The translations under genes and the position numbers were made by a program. A DNA stretch of 10,119 nt from Flammeovirgaceae bacterium UBA5867 (lineage in GTDB: Bacteria > Bacteroidota > Bacteroidia > Cytophagales > Cyclobacteriaceae). Each line of letters opens with the position of its first letter. Position 1 is the stretch's first letter. The DNA lies in assembly GCA_002432545.1 (NCBI GenBank), contig DJFR01000156.1:3997-14115 (forward strand). Direction: 5' to 3'. The notes under the pieces are model-generated. The model did not search any database. It was not told the DNA's origin and saw nothing but the letters and a program-made list of their open reading frames with translations. Positions 1-6,905 of this stretch are shown one piece after another.

Positions 1-1208
1 ATTAACCTGTATCCCGGAGAGTTCGGATGTTGATTGAGGTCCGTTGGTTCTTCACCAACCTGGTGCTGATAATCTTCAGGGTCGTGGCCGCCATAGAAAG
101 TCCAAAAGCCTTTGCCGAGTACACCGTGTATATATTTGGCTTCCTTTATTTCCTTATTCTCACCCATCACGAGTACATCCGGTTTAATCAGATGTTTTTT
201 GAAACCCGTAGTTTGTCCGAAGAAACCCTTGATCACCTGTGTATGATTTTGCGTCAGCATGGTAGGAATAGGATCCCATTTAGCTGAGAATTCAAACACC
301 GAGAAGTAATCATTGTCCTGGCGCAGACCGCGCTCGTTGGGTTGATTATCGATATCCGAAAATTCATATTGAAGCGGATTGCGCTCCAGTCTGAAATTGG
401 TAAAGGCCAGTGTGTTGTCGTAGTTTAATTTCTGTTGTGCCTGCGGATCAGCCGGGTCGCCATCATACATGTGATCGCAGATGTCAACGCCATCAGCAGC
501 CAATGCTATATCATAACTATCCGTTGCTGAACACATCGCGAATAAAAATCCGCCACCGCTCACAAACTCTTTTATCTTTTTAGAAACAGCAAGTTTCAAT
601 TGAGACACTTTATGAAAGCCATGCTTGCGTGCGAGGTCTTCAGCTTCTTTTTGTTGTTCAACATACCACGGGTAATTGCTGAACTGACTATAAAATTTTC
701 CATACTGTCCGGTAAAGTCCTCGTGATGCAAATGAATCCAGTCGTATTTCGGCAACATACCGTTCATCACTTCATCATCAAAGATCACATCGTAGGGAAT
801 TTCAGCATAGGTTAATACCAGTGTTACGGCATCGTCCCAGGGTTGTTTACTTTTAGGAGAGTACACCGCTATACGCGGATACTTTTCGAGTTTCATCAAG
901 TCGTAGTTAACCGCAGGACTCGCTATTTCATTGATGATCTGGTTGGCCTGTGCATCGGATATAACTTCGAAACTCACACCGCGAACCACAAGCTCGTTCT
1001 GTATGGCAGGATGATACTGACACATAAAACTACCGCCTCGGTAATTCAGCAGCCAGTCAACTTCCATTTCACTTTTCAAGATCCAATACGCAATGCCATA
1101 CGCCTTCAGGTGGTTGGCCTGCTTTTCATCCATTGGTATAAAAATCGAATTGGCCATACCGATCTTACCGATCAGCACCAAGGCGAGTAAAATCACACAT
1201 TTCTTCAT
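1..1208 (-). CDS. Secreted GATase-like protein of the Bacteroidota 'asparagine synthetase B' family (partial, 3' end missing)
   Basis: The minus-strand frame opens at ATG 1208-1206 and stays open for 402 codons to the left edge, so the C-terminus lies outside the window. Residues 1-20 (MKKCVILLALVLIGKIGMAN) form a Sec-type signal peptide, so the product is exported. The body includes DWLLNYRGGSFMC (about 51-63), WDDAV (124-128), WIHLHHEDFTGQYGKF (157-172) and FLFAMCSATDSYD (221-233). The Cys226 turn after a Gly-rich strand resembles the nucleophile elbow of class I glutamine-amidotransferase-like folds. From memory, this family is widespread in Bacteroidota and is often labelled 'asparagine synthetase B'. 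I see neither an N-terminal Cys2 glutaminase domain nor an ATP-pyrophosphatase loop, and a signal peptide does not fit AsnB, so that label looks wrong. Substrate and reaction are unknown. Gene call is strong; function is weak. Confidence 0.85.
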   Translation of the reverse strand, partial: MKKCVILLALVLIGKIGMANSIFIPMDEKQANHLKAYGIAYWILKSEMEVDWLLNYRGGSFMCQYHPAIQNELVVRGVSFEVISDAQANQIINEIASPAVNYDLMKLEKYPRIAVYSPKSKQPWDDAVTLVLTYAEIPYDVIFDDEVMNGMLPKYDWIHLHHEDFTGQYGKFYSQFSNYPWYVEQQKEAEDLARKHGFHKVSQLKLAVSKKIKEFVSGGGFLFAMCSATDSYDIALAADGVDICDHMYDGDPADPQAQQKLNYDNTLAFTNFRLERNPLQYEFSDIDNQPNERGLRQDNDYFSVFEFSAKWDPIPTMLTQNHTQVIKGFFGQTTGFKKHLIKPDVLVMGENKEIKEAKYIHGVLGKGFWTFYGGHDPEDYQHQVGEEPTDLNQHPNSPGYRL

Positions 1209-1378
1209 ACACGACCCATTATTCAGTTTAAATTTACAAACTCTTGAGTAACATTCACGAGAATACCGCTCCCGAATTTGGTATAAAACGCAGGCAGACT
1301 AAATTTTAGTTGCCCGTACGTGTAACATTTCGGGCTGTTTATCAACCTATGTATACGTTCTAAACGTTTCAGGCAGAC
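1209..1378. other. Divergent intergenic region between the GATase-like gene and the orphan ABC permease
   Basis: This 170-bp spacer must hold promoters for both divergent genes. I find no perfect TAnnTTTG -7 box on either strand. A 9-bp direct repeat, CAGGCAGAC, occurs at 1291-1299 and again at 1370-1378, where the second copy abuts the permease ATG. TTTGGTATAA lies at 1277-1286. Nothing else could be assigned. Confidence 0.4.
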
Positions 1379-2614
1379 ATGGATATTATTGAAAATATGA
1401 AGGAAGGCCTCCGGTCAGTGAGAGCCAACTTGCTGCGATCGATTCTTACCGCGCTGATCGTGGCCATTGGTATAACTTCGCTGGTAGGTATACTCACGGC
1501 TATTGACGGTATTGAGCAATCGGTAAACGAAAGCCTTGCTTCGCTGGGTGTAAATACATTTGATATCCGCTCGAAGACGAACCGGGGTGCCAACAACCAG
1601 GGAAAAACGGAAAAGGTATATCCGCAGATTACACTCTCGGAGGCATCTCAGTTCATCGAGAGATATAGTGTGCCGTCAACAAAAAGTCTTGCGGCCGATC
1701 TTACGTATGTTGCTGAAGTAAAACGCAAATCAAAAAAGACAAACCCGAATGTGCGCGTAGTAGGATGCAATGAAGAGTATGCTGCTATTAAAGCGCTGGA
1801 ATTGCAGGACGGACGTAACTTTTCGCGAATAGAAATTGAGCGTGGTTCGCAGGTAGCTGTGCTTGGCTATAAGATCTATAAAACGTTGTATGAAGAGAAT
1901 GAAAAAGTGATGGGAAGTGAAGTAACTTTTATGGGCGCGCGCTTCAGGGTAATTGGTGTGCTGGAAGAAAAAGGACAGCTTGCCGAAGACAATTTTGATA
2001 ACATGGTGTTGGTGCCGGTGATCAAAGCGAACCAGATGGCAAAGGGCCGCGGACTGGGATATAGGCTTACCATTGGTATAAATGACCCTACTCAGGTAGA
2101 GTATGCTATGGGAGAAGCTACAGGACTGATGCGTACCATTCGTCACGACCGGATAGGAACCCCCGACTCATTTGAACTTGAAAAAAGTGAGACACTTGCC
2201 GAGAACATGGCCGCTATAACAAGTGCATTACGCATTGGTGGTTTTAGTGTTGGTTTCATAACCTTACTGGGTGCATCTATAGCGTTGATGAACATCATGC
2301 TCGTGTCTGTTACAGAACGAACCCGCGAAGTAGGTGTGCGCAAAGCATTGGGAGCAACCCCGCTACGTATTCGTCAGCAGTTTGTAATTGAAGCAATTGT
2401 AGTGTGTTTACTCGGAGGTATAACCGGTGTTATACTCGGTATAATTATAGGAAACCTCATGTCGCGAGCGATGGGTATAGATACATTTGTTGTGCCGTGG
2501 ATGTGGATGCTGATCGGTATGATCGTCTGTATTATTGTAGGATTGATCTCTGGTTATTACCCGGCACACAAAGCTTCGAAGCTTGATCCGATCGAATCGC
2601 TACGATTCGAATAA
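1379..2614 (+). CDS. MacB/FtsX-family ABC transporter permease
   Basis: This 411-residue inner-membrane permease has the MacB layout. A cytoplasmic N-terminal helix (MKEGLRSVRANLLRS) precedes TM1 at about 21-43. A large periplasmic MacB_PCD-like domain covers about 45-280. Three helices follow at about 287-310, 335-360 and 371-393 and form the FtsX domain. The cytoplasmic coupling stretch SVTERTREVGVRKALGATP (310-328) and the terminal GYYPAHKASKLDPIESLRFE (392-411) are hallmark sequences of this family. Family members work as dimers with a separate ABC ATPase to drive mechanotransmission or export across the envelope. No ATPase or periplasmic adaptor gene is adjacent. The nearest ATPase is at 3464-4168, beyond an opposite-strand gene, so this permease is an orphan locally. 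The start is ATG 1379, with only a weak AGGCAG seven bases upstream. Substrate is unknown. Confidence 0.93.
   Translation: MDIIENMKEGLRSVRANLLRSILTALIVAIGITSLVGILTAIDGIEQSVNESLASLGVNTFDIRSKTNRGANNQGKTEKVYPQITLSEASQFIERYSVPSTKSLAADLTYVAEVKRKSKKTNPNVRVVGCNEEYAAIKALELQDGRNFSRIEIERGSQVAVLGYKIYKTLYEENEKVMGSEVTFMGARFRVIGVLEEKGQLAEDNFDNMVLVPVIKANQMAKGRGLGYRLTIGINDPTQVEYAMGEATGLMRTIRHDRIGTPDSFELEKSETLAENMAAITSALRIGGFSVGFITLLGASIALMNIMLVSVTERTREVGVRKALGATPLRIRQQFVIEAIVVCLLGGITGVILGIIIGNLMSRAMGIDTFVVPWMWMLIGMIVCIIVGLISGYYPAHKASKLDPIESLRFE
2592..2610 (+). other. Hairpin in the last codons of the ABC permease gene
   Basis: TCGAATCG (2592-2599) and CGATTCGA (2603-2610) are perfect 8-bp arms with a CTA loop, ending just before the TAA stop at 2612-2614. 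The trailing ATAAAAT is not a real U-tract, so I do not call it a terminator. It may act as a 3'-end mRNA structure, or be a chance result of coding constraint. Confidence 0.4.
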
Positions 2615-2616
2615 AA

Positions 2617-2765
2617 TAGCTGTGAGTTATTAGTTGCGAGCCGCAAGCTTGCTGTAGTTTGTAACGAACTAATGTATACTATATATATAGTGTATAATGC
2701 TAAAAGCTATATATGCCAGTAACTGGTTCTTCTTCTCGTAGCACGCAGCTAAAAACTCACAGCTA
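2617..2765. repeat. 149-bp inverted-repeat intergenic element filling the convergent spacer
   Basis: The left arm TAGCTGTGAGTTATTAG (2617-2633) matches the reverse complement of the right arm (2749-2765) at 16 of 17 positions. Extending both arms to 31 bp (2617-2647 and 2735-2765) still gives 25 of 31 matches. The unit begins 3 bp after the permease stop and ends 2 bp before the esterase stop codon, so it fills the convergent gap almost exactly. Inside are more palindromes: GCAAGCTTGC (2643-2652), the AT hairpin at 2675-2694, and CCAGT-A-ACTGG (2716-2726). No protein is encoded. It resembles a REP/MITE-like dispersed element and could also end transcription from both sides. Whether it recurs elsewhere in the genome cannot be seen here. 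Confidence 0.7.
2675..2694. repeat. AT-only palindrome inside the intergenic element
   Basis: ACTATATATATAGT (2678-2691) is a perfect 14-bp palindrome. Flanking bases extend it to about 20 bp with one G-T wobble. It could form an RNA hairpin or a cruciform at the centre of the convergent spacer. With no G+C-rich stem or U-tract it is a poor classical terminator. Confidence 0.55.
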
Positions 2766-2766
2766 T

Positions 2767-3375
2767 CTACAACAACGGTTGTACAATTTTAAAAACATTC
2801 TCAGCCACAATCTTATGTCCTTCCACATTCGGATGTATACCATCGGCCTGGTTGAGTTTTTCATTTCCGGCTACATCTTGTAAAAGAAAAGGAATCAGTG
2901 TAGCATTATTTTTCTTCGCCAGCTCCGGAAATATCTTTCTGAATTTGGAAGTATAGTCTGGGCCCATGTTCGGAGGCACCATCATACCGGCTATAACAAT
3001 TTTAGCTTTCGGATATTTAGCTTTTACCTTGTCGATGATAGCCTGCAGATTTTTCTGAGTCTGTTCGATGGGTAAGCCACGCAGACCATCGTTCGCACCG
3101 AGTTCCAGTACAAATACATCTACCGGCTGACGGAGAACCCACTCCAGCCGCGATAAACCTCCTGCAGAAGTTTCGCCACTGAGTCCGGCATTGATTACTT
3201 TGCACGACTTGCCTTGTTGTTTAAATTTCTTTTCAACGAGAGCCGGGAAAGCTTCTTCGGTGGTAAGACCAAGTCCTGCGGTAAGGCTATCGCCATAAAA
3301 CAAAATCGTTTTTGTAGAATTTCCTGCCTGAAACAGCAACAGAAATGAAATAATCAACCCTAATTTTCCGACCAT
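2767..3375 (-). CDS. tesA: TesA-like SGNH-hydrolase (arylesterase / lysophospholipase L1 type)
   Basis: This 202-residue protein is about the usual length for TesA. Residues 1-20 (MVGKLGLIISFLLLFQAGNS) form a signal peptide, so it acts in the periplasm or outside the cell. All four SGNH blocks are present: FYGDSLTAG with nucleophile Ser30; INAGLSGET with oxyanion-hole Gly67; LGANDGLRG with Asn95; and ADGIHPNVEGH with Asp178 and His181 completing the triad. Family members hydrolyse acyl esters and thioesters such as lysophospholipids, aryl esters and acyl-CoA; the physiological substrate here is not known. The gene is divergent from the ATPase/permease pair that follows, the same neighbourhood as tesA-ybbA-ybbP in E. 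coli. The start ATG at 3375 keeps a proper signal peptide. The symbol is given by domain match and synteny. Confidence 0.92.
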   Translation of the reverse strand: MVGKLGLIISFLLLFQAGNSTKTILFYGDSLTAGLGLTTEEAFPALVEKKFKQQGKSCKVINAGLSGETSAGGLSRLEWVLRQPVDVFVLELGANDGLRGLPIEQTQKNLQAIIDKVKAKYPKAKIVIAGMMVPPNMGPDYTSKFRKIFPELAKKNNATLIPFLLQDVAGNEKLNQADGIHPNVEGHKIVAENVFKIVQPLL

Positions 3376-3405
3376 ACGTGTAAAAAGCTATAAGTGCTTA
3401 AATTA

Positions 3406-3424
3406 AACTAAAACAATTTTAGTT
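3406..3424. promoter_or_regulatory. Palindrome between divergent tesA and the ABC operon (possible operator)
   Basis: AACTAAAA (3406-3413) and TTTTAGTT (3417-3424) are perfect 8-bp arms around CAA, roughly midway between the two divergent start codons (3375 and 3464). The position suits a shared regulator site or overlapping divergent promoter elements. It is pure pattern evidence in an AT-rich spacer, and no regulator is implied by the sequence. I could not identify a convincing -7/-33 pair in this spacer. Confidence 0.35.
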
Positions 3425-3463
3425 CTTTTAACGATTACTCTTACAATATCATAAACAAAAACC

Positions 3464-4168
3464 ATGTCAAACACGGTACTGCAAACGGACAACCTCACCA
3501 AAATATACCGCTCGGCCAGCAATGAACTAACGGTGCTCGATCATGTATCGTTCTCTGTTAACCAGGGAAACTCACTGGCTATCATCGGGCCTTCCGGTAG
3601 TGGCAAAACAACTTTGCTTGGCTTGTGTGCCGGACTCGACACGCCATCGTCAGGAACAGTTTCATTGATGGGATTCAAACTCAATGCCATGAGTGAAGAT
3701 GACCGCGCCTATATTCGTAATCAATATGTAGGGTTTGTCTTTCAGAACTTTCAGCTCCTGTCAACTTTAACAGCGCTTGAAAATGTGATGGTGCCATTGG
3801 AGTTACGCGGTGAACGAAATGTACAGGACAAAGCGAAAGGTTTACTGGAACGTGTAGGGCTTGGCAGTCGCCTGCATCATTACCCGACACAACTATCGGG
3901 CGGTGAGCAACAACGTGTAGCCATGGCGCGCGCGTTTATTACCGATCCTAAAGTTTTGTTTGCCGATGAACCCACCGGTAACCTGGATGAAGAGAATGCA
4001 CAGCACATTACCGAGTTGTTGTTTGGAATGAACAAAGAGAATGGCACCACGCTGATACTCGTTACACACAACCTTGATCTGGCCCAGCGTACACAACGTA
4101 TACTTCGAATGAAAGGTGGAAAGCTCATCGAAGAAATTCACAATACACTGGTGGTAGCGAATGATTGA
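3464..4168 (+). CDS. ybbA: ABC transporter ATP-binding protein, YbbA/LolD/MacB class
   Basis: This 234-residue cytoplasmic ATPase is complete. It has Walker A GPSGSGKTT (42-50), Q-loop Gln94 in FVFQNFQLL, signature LSGGEQQ (144-150), Walker B VLFADEP with catalytic Glu169, D-loop GNLD (172-175), and the H-loop His202 in THNLD. The sequence FQNFQLLSTLTALENVMVPLEL is typical of the subfamily that serves MacB, LolCDE, FtsX and YbbP permeases. It lies 90 bp upstream of the large permease on the same strand and is almost certainly its motor. The gap is wider than usual for such pairs because it holds an inverted-repeat unit whose left arm includes this gene's stop codon (4166-4168). The leader before ATG 3464 is A-rich (ATAAACAAAAACC) without a Shine-Dalgarno, as usual in Bacteroidota. 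The symbol follows from synteny with tesA. Confidence 0.94.
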   Translation: MSNTVLQTDNLTKIYRSASNELTVLDHVSFSVNQGNSLAIIGPSGSGKTTLLGLCAGLDTPSSGTVSLMGFKLNAMSEDDRAYIRNQYVGFVFQNFQLLSTLTALENVMVPLELRGERNVQDKAKGLLERVGLGSRLHHYPTQLSGGEQQRVAMARAFITDPKVLFADEPTGNLDEENAQHITELLFGMNKENGTTLILVTHNLDLAQRTQRILRMKGGKLIEEIHNTLVVAND

Positions 4169-4242
4169 AAGATCGGAAGATTTTAAAATTGAATCTTCCA
4201 GTCTTCTGATCTCTTAATATTCAAATCTTCCAATCTTTCAAT
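4164..4242. repeat. Inverted-repeat element between ABC ATPase and permease genes
   Basis: The left arm 4164-4185 (ATTGAAAGATCGGAAGATTT...) matches the reverse complement of the right arm 4221-4242 at 20 of 22 positions. Between the arms, 4192-4212 is a degenerate direct copy (16 of 21) of 4224-4244, both beginning AATCTTCC, so the unit is built from one inverted and two direct copies of the same module. The left arm contains the ATPase stop codon and its last Asp codon. In mRNA it would give a 22-bp stem with a 35-nt loop, 16 nt before the permease start. It may modulate the ATPase:permease ratio, or simply be a tolerated repeat insertion. It is a different sequence family from the 2617-2765 element. 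Confidence 0.7.
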
Positions 4243-4258
4243 TTTCGAATTATACTAC

Positions 4259-6826
4259 ATGATTGAGTATATAATTAAGATAAAACGTAACGCCCGGAAT
4301 ATATTAACCGATCGCTGGGTATGGACAATGGCGTGGCGCGATGCCCGTCATAATTTTTCAAGACTGCTGTTGTTTATGGCATCTTTAGTAACGGGTATAG
4401 CTGCGGTTGTAGCGCTTGATTCTTTGAACTATACCTTACAAAATGATATAGATCGGAATGCAAAAGAACTGATCGGTGCAGACTTTGTCGTGAATGGCGA
4501 TAAGAAGTTTGGTGCTGAATTGCAGAAAGCCTTTGATACAGTAGGCATGCCGCAGGCATCAGAAGCAGACATGGCTTCGATGGTTCTCTTTCTTCATAAC
4601 AATCAGTCGCGGTTGATACGACTGGTTGCACTCTCGGGACCCTTTCCATTCTACGGTGAAATTGAGACACTGCCAACTGATGCCTATACACGCATGCAGG
4701 GTGGCGGCTATGCTATGCTGGATGAGACATTGGCCAGTCAGTTCGAAGTGAGTTCAGACGATTCGCTTCGTTTGGGTAACAGCGTGTTTAAAGTTGCCGG
4801 AGTAGTAAAGAAAATTCCGGGCGGAGGAGGTATCATGACCACCTTTACACCTTCGGTATATATAGCGATGCGCGACCTGGATTCTACACGACTGGTTCAA
4901 TATGGAAGTCGCGTGAGCTATAAACAATATTTCAAAGCCGCGAATGACGAGCAGGTAAAAGAAATCGAAAAAACACTCGGGCCTGTCGTTAAGAAAGCCG
5001 GCCATTCGTACGATACAGTAGAGCGCAGGAAGGAGGGACTCGGCGAAGGCTTTATGTCTATATATCGCTTCTTTTCATTGCTCGGCTTTGTAGCGCTGAT
5101 ACTCGGATGTATAGGGGTTGCCAGCTCCGTTCATATTTACGCCCGCGAAAAACGCGAGGAGGTAGCCATGCTCCGTTGTGTCGGCTCTTCCGGGTGGCAG
5201 GCTTTTAATATATACTTTATCCAGATATTTATACTGGGTATAGCCGGCAGTATCATCGGGTCGCTCATTGGTATAGGGATACAACAGTTGATACCGATTT
5301 TTCTGAAGGGTATAATTCCGTTTGAAGTAGGTTTCTCACTTTCGCTGCGATCGCTGGGGGTAGGCTTACTGTTGGGTACTGTAGTATCAATTTTATTCTC
5401 GGTGCTTCCGCTGGTATCCGTGCGGTTCGTTCCGCCTTTAACCGTACTGCGCGCTTCTTCTGAGCCTACGGGCAAATTCTCCAAAACAAAAATAGTTGTA
5501 CTGGTATTGATCGGTTTATTCCCGATAGCATTTGCTGCAATTCAAACCAAAAGTATCATGACGGGGCTCCTGTTTTTCTTAGGACTCATTGCTGCGTTGG
5601 GTTGTCTGGCGTTGGTTGCTACGTTGCTGCTATACCTGGTGCGAAAGTTTTTCCCGGCACAAGCGGGTTTTGTTTTGAGACATTCATTATCAAGTCTGTT
5701 TCGTCCTAACAACCAAACGCGGGTGCTGCTCGTAACGATCGGGCTAGGCGCCTTTATCATCTCTACGTTAAACATTGTAGAGCAAAGTATGTTAGGACAG
5801 GTTGAATTTACCGGACAGGAGAATCAGTCGAATACAATTCTATTTGATATACAACCCGGTCAGAAAGATGGAGTGGTAAATTTGATGCAGGACAACAAGT
5901 TGAAGGTAAACCAGGTGGTGCCGATCATCACGTGCCGGTTGAGTGAAGTAAAAGGTAAACGTGTTGAGACATTACAGAATGATACAACGGATGATATACC
6001 CGGCTGGGCCTTGTCGCGTGAATATCGCGTTACCTATCGCGATACGTTGAACAGTGCAGAGGAACTGATCAAGGGCGAACTGCAAAAGAAGAAAGCGGGT
6101 AAAGATTCTGTATGGGTAACAATATCCGAAGGGATGGAAGAAAATCTGAAAGTGTCCATTGGCGACTCGCTCGTGTTTGACGTACAGGGTATACCGGTGA
6201 AGGTTCGTATAGCGGGCATACGTAAAGTTGAATGGCCGAAAGATCCTCCTAATTTCATTTTTGTTTTTCCGAATGGCGTGCTTGAAAATGCACCACAGAT
6301 CTACGTGACGGCTACACGCATTAACGATCAGCAACAGGCTAACCAGTTTCAACAGCAGTTGGTGATGCAGTACCCGAACGTTTCCCTGATCGACTTGCGC
6401 CTGATATTGAGTACGGTGAACCAGCTGTTTGACAAGCTTGGTCTGGTTATTCGCTTCCTCGCCTTGTTCAGTATCATTACCGGTCTGGTTGTATTGGCGG
6501 GCGCGGTTATCAACAGCAAGTTTGTACGCATAAAAGAAAATGTGTTACTGCGAACAGTCGGGGCGCGCACCCGGCAGATCACGATGATCACACTTATAGA
6601 ATATGCATGGCTTGGTTTATTTGCTGCACTAACCGGTATGATCCTGTCGATGGGAGGAGGATGGCTGTTGACTAAATTCTTCTTTGAGATCACGTTTGGT
6701 TTTGACTGGCTGGAACTTCTGATTATAGCAGCGGGTGTAATTATACTGACAGTAACGATTGGCTGGTTCAACTCGCGTGAAGTTATAAACACGCCACCGC
6801 TGCAGATTCTTCGGAAGGAGAGCTGA
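4259..6826 (+). CDS. ybbP: YbbP-like ABC transporter permease with two FtsX domains
   Basis: This 855-residue inner-membrane protein has about ten predicted helices: 34-56, 271-292, 318-341, 364-390, 411-430, 436-462, 488-507, 731-752, 777-800 and 816-836. Two FtsX-type three-helix units each follow a large extracytoplasmic domain (about 57-270 and 508-730), with two extra helices between them, matching the YbbP/LolE-like duplicated architecture (E. coli YbbP is about 800 residues). Coupling motifs are visible as YAREKREEVAMLRCVGSSGWQ (294-314) and KFVRIKENVLLRTVGARTRQ (754-773). It should pair with the ATPase just upstream. The system's substrate is not firmly known in any species; lipid or lipoprotein-related transport is a reasonable inference given the tesA neighbour. 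ATG 4259 is used here. ATG 4328-4330 (Met24, MAWRDARHNFSRLL) is a credible alternative start that would place the N-terminus nearer the usual family length. Confidence 0.93.
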   Translation: MIEYIIKIKRNARNILTDRWVWTMAWRDARHNFSRLLLFMASLVTGIAAVVALDSLNYTLQNDIDRNAKELIGADFVVNGDKKFGAELQKAFDTVGMPQASEADMASMVLFLHNNQSRLIRLVALSGPFPFYGEIETLPTDAYTRMQGGGYAMLDETLASQFEVSSDDSLRLGNSVFKVAGVVKKIPGGGGIMTTFTPSVYIAMRDLDSTRLVQYGSRVSYKQYFKAANDEQVKEIEKTLGPVVKKAGHSYDTVERRKEGLGEGFMSIYRFFSLLGFVALILGCIGVASSVHIYAREKREEVAMLRCVGSSGWQAFNIYFIQIFILGIAGSIIGSLIGIGIQQLIPIFLKGIIPFEVGFSLSLRSLGVGLLLGTVVSILFSVLPLVSVRFVPPLTVLRASSEPTGKFSKTKIVVLVLIGLFPIAFAAIQTKSIMTGLLFFLGLIAALGCLALVATLLLYLVRKFFPAQAGFVLRHSLSSLFRPNNQTRVLLVTIGLGAFIISTLNIVEQSMLGQVEFTGQENQSNTILFDIQPGQKDGVVNLMQDNKLKVNQVVPIITCRLSEVKGKRVETLQNDTTDDIPGWALSREYRVTYRDTLNSAEELIKGELQKKKAGKDSVWVTISEGMEENLKVSIGDSLVFDVQGIPVKVRIAGIRKVEWPKDPPNFIFVFPNGVLENAPQIYVTATRINDQQQANQFQQQLVMQYPNVSLIDLRLILSTVNQLFDKLGLVIRFLALFSIITGLVVLAGAVINSKFVRIKENVLLRTVGARTRQITMITLIEYAWLGLFAALTGMILSMGGGWLLTKFFFEITFGFDWLELLIIAAGVIILTVTIGWFNSREVINTPPLQILRKES

Positions 6827-6850
6827 GTATATCCGGCAAGACTATAGCAA

Positions 6851-6886
6851 TGAAAAAGCCCGCGATATATATCGCGGGCTTTTTCA
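6851..6886. terminator. Bidirectional terminator, 36-bp perfect palindrome
   Basis: Bases 6851-6886 equal their own reverse complement over all 36 positions. The core is GCCCGCGATATATATCGCGGGC, flanked by five A on one side and five T on the other (AAAAAGCC ... GGCTTTTT). This gives a GC-rich stem with a U-tract on either strand. It lies between the permease stop (6826) and the stop of the convergent TerB-like gene (6906), and so should end transcription from both. Confidence 0.92.
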
Positions 6887-6905
6887 GAAGAATAACTTTT
6901 ATGTG

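Noticed and set aside
27..1190. Several plus-strand frames (27-287, 600-815, 843-1190)
   Set aside because: They lie antisense to the long minus-strand secreted protein gene, have no recognisable domains and have no plausible starts.
1730..2146. A 138-residue minus-strand frame inside the MacB-type permease gene
   Set aside because: The plus strand encodes a fully recognisable permease here; the reverse frame has a low-complexity, His- and Tyr-rich composition typical of a shadow frame.
2617..2765. An insertion sequence or transposon remnant
   Set aside because: At 149 bp it has no coding capacity, and no target-site duplication could be seen flanking the arms; only a MITE/REP-like repeat is supported.
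5137..5484. A minus-strand frame within the YbbP-like gene
   Set aside because: It overlaps the conserved coupling motif and helices of the permease on the other strand; no independent evidence of coding.
6349..6792. A 147-residue minus-strand frame under the 3' end of the large permease gene
   Set aside because: It is antisense to well-defined FtsX helices and its product is Ser/Thr/Ile-rich with no family resemblance.
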